This document shows, piece after piece, positions 6,066 to 8,215 of a stretch of 8,215 bases of DNA. The notes below the pieces were generated by a model. The model made no database searches, had not been told where the DNA came from, and worked only from the letters and a program-made list of their open reading frames with translations. A program made the position numbers and the translations under genes. Numbering within the stretch: position 1 is the stretch's first letter; every line of letters begins with the position of its first letter. This DNA comes from Candidatus Saccharimonadales bacterium. Lineage in GTDB: Bacteria > Patescibacteriota > Saccharimonadia > UBA4664 > SCTI01. The stretch is taken from NCBI GenBank assembly GCA_030150485.1, contig JASLFZ010000036.1, positions 1 to 8,215 of the forward strand, given 5' to 3'.

Positions 6066-7869
6066 CTTGTACCAGTTTAACAAACTGCTCGAATGCCAGC
6101 TTGGGCTCGGCGGTGCCAAGATCGGCGCGGATACGCGGCGCGACTTCAGCACTGGCAGCCTCCTTCTCCCCTACCACGATCGTGTACGGCACCTTGGCGA
6201 TAGAGGCGGCACGGATCTTTTTACCGACCGACTCGGGGGTGTCATCCAGGTGAACCCGAATGCCGGCGGCCTTGAGCGCGTCGCGCATGGCGGCGGCGCG
6301 ACTGGTGACGGCTTTATCGTCGTTGACGGTAGCCAGTCGTACCTGCTCTGGTGCCAACCAAACCGGGAAATTGCCAGCGGTCTGCTCGATCAAAAAGGCC
6401 ATAAAGCGCTCGTACGAACCCAGGATGGCACGGTGGATGATAATGGGCGTCTGCTCCGCCCCATCGTCATCGGTATATTTGAGACCCATGCGCTTTGGCA
6501 CCAGGATATCCACCTGGCTGGTGGCAATCGTATCTTCTTTTCCCGTAACGCTGCGCACTTGAACGTCCAGCTTAGGGCCGTAAAAAGCGGCCTCGCCCTC
6601 AGCTTCGACGTACTTGGCGCCATACTCATCCAGCGCCTCGCGAATAGACTCGCTGGCATCCTCCCAGACTTTCTGATCGCCGCCATATTTATTGGAGGAA
6701 AAATCGGGCAGCGACAGGCGGAACCAGTAGTCTTTGACGCCAGTTTCGGCGTAGACTTCGTCAAACAGTCGCAGAACCTCAATAAACTCAGTTTTCAGGT
6801 GTCTTGGCTCAACGTAAATGTGAGAGTCGTTCTGGCTGATCGGGCCGCGCACGCGGATGAGGCCAGTAAGGGTTCCGGACAGCTCCTTGCGGTACAGACC
6901 GTCGCCCTCAGAGAGCTTGAGCGGCAGGTCGCGGTAACTTTGGACCATCTGGCTGTAGATCATGTGGTGGTGCGGGCAGTTCATCGGCTTCATATAGAAG
7001 ATGTTGTGCTCATCATCCTCAATTTTGTACATATCCTCGGCGTAGTAGGTAGCGTGGCCGCTCTTTTTGTAGAGCTCCTCGTGAGCCAAGACCGGCGTTG
7101 AGACGTACTGGTAGCCCAACGCCTCCTCTTTGTGGCGCATGTACTCCTTCAATTGGTATTTAATGGTTTCTCCCTTCGGCAGAAGCAATGGCAGCCCTGC
7201 ACCGACTAGGTCAGAGTGCATATAGAGGCCAAGAGCCGGGCCAAGTTTGCGATGGTCGCGCTTTTCGGCCTCGGCCTGCATGGTTAAGTATTCATTAAGT
7301 TCTTGCTTGGTGGTGAAGGCCACGCCATATATACGCTGCATTTGGGGGTTCTCAGCTTTCCCGCGCCAGTACGCCCCGGAAACCTTGGTCAGCTTAAAGG
7401 CACCAGCTTTTCCGGTGGCTTCCAGATGGCCGCCGCGGCAGAGATCAGTAAAAGCTCCGTTGCTGTAAAGCGTAACCGTTGTGACTTTATCGACATTCTC
7501 GACGCCGAGCTGGTCGCGATCAATGTCTTTAGCTACAGTGGTGCCGTGAGTTTTCAAATCATGGAGTAGTTCAACCTTGTAGGGTTGGTGGCGGTCTTCA
7601 AAATACTTGGTGGCCTCATCAATGCCCAGCTCCTGGTGCTCGAAAGGCTGATTGGCTTTGATAATTTCCTTCATCTTGGCCTGGATGGCCGGAAGATCCT
7701 CAGGCGAGATACTGTCTTTCAGGTCAAAATCGTAATAAAAGCCGTTTTCGATAACCGGCCCAACGCCGAACTTCACGTCCGGGTAAAGCTCTTGCATGGC
7801 AGTTGCTAAGATATGCGCCATGGAGTGCCGCATAGCGTGCAGATCGTTTTTTTCGGTTTTTTCTGCCAT
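6025..7869 (-). CDS. thrS: Threonyl-tRNA synthetase lacking the TGS domain
   Basis: This class II synthetase charges tRNA-Thr in the cytoplasm. At 614 aa it begins almost directly with the N2 editing domain: RHSMAH (H15, H19) and CRGGH (C144, H148) match the four-residue deacylation site that removes Ser-tRNA-Thr. The usual ~60-residue N-terminal TGS domain is absent, and the upstream DNA is non-coding leader. The catalytic core has the expected Zn ligands C298 (MNCPHHH), H350 (QNDSH) and H479 (IIIHR), motif 2 Arg327/Glu329 (LYRKE) and motif 3 Arg488 (SYER). The anticodon-binding domain fills about 505-605. The motif 2 loop reads RVRGPISQNDSH, one residue longer than the Escherichia coli form RVRGFTQDDAH. 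ATG 7867-7869 is preferred, with AGGA 11 bases upstream; an in-frame TTG at 7899 lies in the terminator U-tract and is unlikely. A T-box-like leader precedes it. Confidence 0.96.
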   Translation of the reverse strand: MAEKTEKNDLHAMRHSMAHILATAMQELYPDVKFGVGPVIENGFYYDFDLKDSISPEDLPAIQAKMKEIIKANQPFEHQELGIDEATKYFEDRHQPYKVELLHDLKTHGTTVAKDIDRDQLGVENVDKVTTVTLYSNGAFTDLCRGGHLEATGKAGAFKLTKVSGAYWRGKAENPQMQRIYGVAFTTKQELNEYLTMQAEAEKRDHRKLGPALGLYMHSDLVGAGLPLLLPKGETIKYQLKEYMRHKEEALGYQYVSTPVLAHEELYKKSGHATYYAEDMYKIEDDEHNIFYMKPMNCPHHHMIYSQMVQSYRDLPLKLSEGDGLYRKELSGTLTGLIRVRGPISQNDSHIYVEPRHLKTEFIEVLRLFDEVYAETGVKDYWFRLSLPDFSSNKYGGDQKVWEDASESIREALDEYGAKYVEAEGEAAFYGPKLDVQVRSVTGKEDTIATSQVDILVPKRMGLKYTDDDGAEQTPIIIHRAILGSYERFMAFLIEQTAGNFPVWLAPEQVRLATVNDDKAVTSRAAAMRDALKAAGIRVHLDDTPESVGKKIRAASIAKVPYTIVVGEKEAASAEVAPRIRADLGTAEPKLAFEQFVKLVQDEATSRTAQFTLE

Positions 7870-7890
7870 GCTCTTGATTATCCTTTCATT

Positions 7891-7924
7891 AAAAAACAAA
7901 AAACACGCAAACAGTTGCGCGTTT
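7891..7924 (-). terminator. Intrinsic terminator in the thrS leader (attenuator)
   Basis: On the transcript, AAACGCGCAA (7915-7924) pairs with UUGCGUGUUU (7901-7910) around a CUGU loop (7911-7914). This is a 10-bp stem with one G-U pair, followed by the U-rich run UUUGUUUUUU (7891-7900). It lies 22 bases before the thrS start codon, so it can only serve as a conditional stop for thrS itself. Its 5' arm shares four bases (7921-7924) with the 3' arm of the T-box antiterminator, so the two folds exclude each other. Confidence 0.88.
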
Positions 7925-8046
7925 GGACCCGAGCTGCGGGCGGTTCCACCAAACTTCCCCGAAGGGCTCTTTGTGGCCGATGTAACGCCATCGGCGGCGA
8001 AGCTACGGGGCCGTTACCTCCCGCTAAGCTCTCTTCAACTTACGCC
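7921..8046 (-). promoter_or_regulatory. T-box-type tRNA-sensing leader of thrS
   Basis: The antiterminator is nearly textbook. Helix A1 is GUUUGG (7949-7954) with CCAAAC (7921-7926). The bulge is UGGAACC (7942-7948). Helix A2 is GCCCG (7937-7941) with CGGGU (7927-7931) around loop CAGCU. In T-boxes the UGGN of this bulge pairs with the free NCCA end of uncharged tRNA and prevents termination; UGGA predicts a U discriminator base. Upstream are a small UUCG-capped hairpin (7957-7966), a 7-bp hairpin GCCGAUG/CAUCGGC with loop GCGUUA (7976-7995), and a first hairpin with stem GCGGG/CCCGU (8020-8024 with 8005-8009) and loop AGGUAACGGC. The whole leader is only about 120 bases before the terminator, so Stem I is very short compared with the classical form. 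Possible Thr specifier codons are ACG (8012-8014) in the first loop or ACA (7972-7974) in a linker; I cannot decide. Location before thrS strongly supports tRNA-Thr as ligand. Confidence 0.82.
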
Positions 8047-8049
8047 TTG

Positions 8050-8058
8050 ATCATATCA
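8050..8058 (-). promoter_or_regulatory. Extended -10 promoter of the thrS leader
   Basis: The minus strand reads TGA-TATGAT, an extended -10 (TG 8057-8058, hexamer 8050-8055). The -35 at 17 bases upstream (TTATAG) is poor, as often tolerated when the TG extension is present. Initiation would fall near 8042-8044, just at the 5' side of the leader hairpins and 31 or more bases after the upstream gene's stop. A run of six T lies in the spacer. Confidence 0.5.
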
Positions 8059-8088
8059 CAGCTGCCAAAAAACTATAACCGAATGGGC

Positions 8089-8215
8089 TCAGGCCGAGGC
8101 CTGTGAAGGAGCCTCGGTTTCGGCTTCTGGTTGAACGCCGCCAGGCCGACGATCAGCTAGGGAGAAAACATTGTCCGGCGTGACTGAGAGAGTAGCCTCA
8201 GATGGAGCCGCTTCA
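8089..8215 (-). CDS. C-terminal 41 residues of an unidentified protein
   Basis: One minus-strand frame is open from the window edge to TGA at 8089-8091; the other two have stops within this stretch. The visible end contains LSVTPDNVFSLADRRPGGV followed by an Ala/Pro/Glu/Gln-rich tail (EAETEAPSQASA) that looks disordered and acidic. Codons end mostly in G or C as in the neighbouring genes, which supports it being real. I do not recognise the family. The last codons carry an inverted repeat (8094-8100 with 8111-8117). Confidence 0.65.
   Translation of the reverse strand, partial: EAAPSEATLSVTPDNVFSLADRRPGGVQPEAETEAPSQASA
8094..8117 (-). repeat. 7-bp inverted repeat at the end of the upstream gene
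   Basis: CCGAGGC and GCCTCGG face each other across 10 bases, spanning the last codons before the TGA. In RNA this would be a GC-rich hairpin. No U-run follows directly; the nearest T6 (8066-8071) is about 22 bases further on and belongs to the next promoter. It could slow decay of the upstream mRNA, but it is not a standard terminator. Confidence 0.4.

Noticed and set aside
5995..7101. A 368-codon open frame on the plus strand antisense to thrS
   Set aside because: It lies opposite the strongly conserved thrS and HAD genes, shows no recognisable domain, and long antisense frames are expected opposite GC-rich codons.
7870..7899. Longer thrS start at TTG 7897-7899
   Set aside because: The codon lies in the terminator U-tract with no ribosome-binding site, and the added residues match nothing.
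8066..8117. Intrinsic terminator for the gene at the right edge
   Set aside because: The hairpin and the T6 run are about 22 bases apart, so they do not form a standard terminator; the T-run fits better in the promoter spacer.
1..8215. Recoded stop codons (UGA as Gly, seen in some CPR groups)
   Set aside because: TGA ends murT, the HAD gene and the right-edge gene at the expected protein ends, and no conserved reading frame is interrupted by TGA.
1..8215. Mobile elements, CRISPR arrays or tRNA/rRNA genes
   Set aside because: No spaced direct repeats, transposase-like protein, cloverleaf or rRNA segments were found by eye.

Overview
The window reads as one block of bacterial housekeeping genes, all on the minus strand, so the biological order runs from high to low coordinates. 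I see no credible plus-strand gene, no mobile element and no CRISPR array. Stops are ordinary (TGA, TAG and TAA all appear), so the standard code is in use. Gene packing is extreme: stop/start overlaps of 4, 8, 8 and 41 nt and gaps of 7 and 9 nt. The threonyl-tRNA synthetase has no TGS domain, and a MurT-GatD pair is present. With the dense packing, these suggest a small-genome bacterium of the Patescibacteria/CPR (perhaps Saccharibacteria-like) or a relative of monoderm phyla. This placement is inference only; the window has no rRNA or other decisive marker.

From the right edge: the last 41 codons of an unidentified protein with an Ala/Pro/Glu-rich tail (stop at 8089-8091). Next is a 219-base non-coding stretch. 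It carries an extended -10 promoter and a compact leader ending in what looks like a textbook T-box antiterminator: a UGGAACC bulge between two helices, overlapping an intrinsic terminator. It sits directly before thrS, so the synthetase is probably induced by uncharged tRNA-Thr. This is the most interesting element here.

Downstream of thrS follow a HAD-family nucleotidase-like phosphatase, an alkyltransferase-like (ATL) DNA-lesion-binding protein with PWQRV in place of the alkyl-acceptor motif, miaA (tRNA A37 prenylation), an EamA/DMT-type permease, murT and gatD (lipid II D-Glu amidation), and an NRAMP-related metal transporter that runs off the left edge. The genes up to gatD could be one transcript controlled by the T-box. 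The transporter has its own candidate promoter, which overlaps the gatD stop and would give an almost leaderless mRNA.

Functionally the cluster mixes translation quality (ThrRS, MiaA), nucleotide and DNA-lesion handling (HAD, ATL), cell-wall modification (MurT/GatD) and membrane transport (EamA, NRAMP-like). The metal site of the NRAMP-like protein departs from the classical Mn/Fe pattern, the MurT zinc ribbon lacks its fourth cysteine, and the ThrRS motif 2 loop has one extra residue. Each is listed as a finding.
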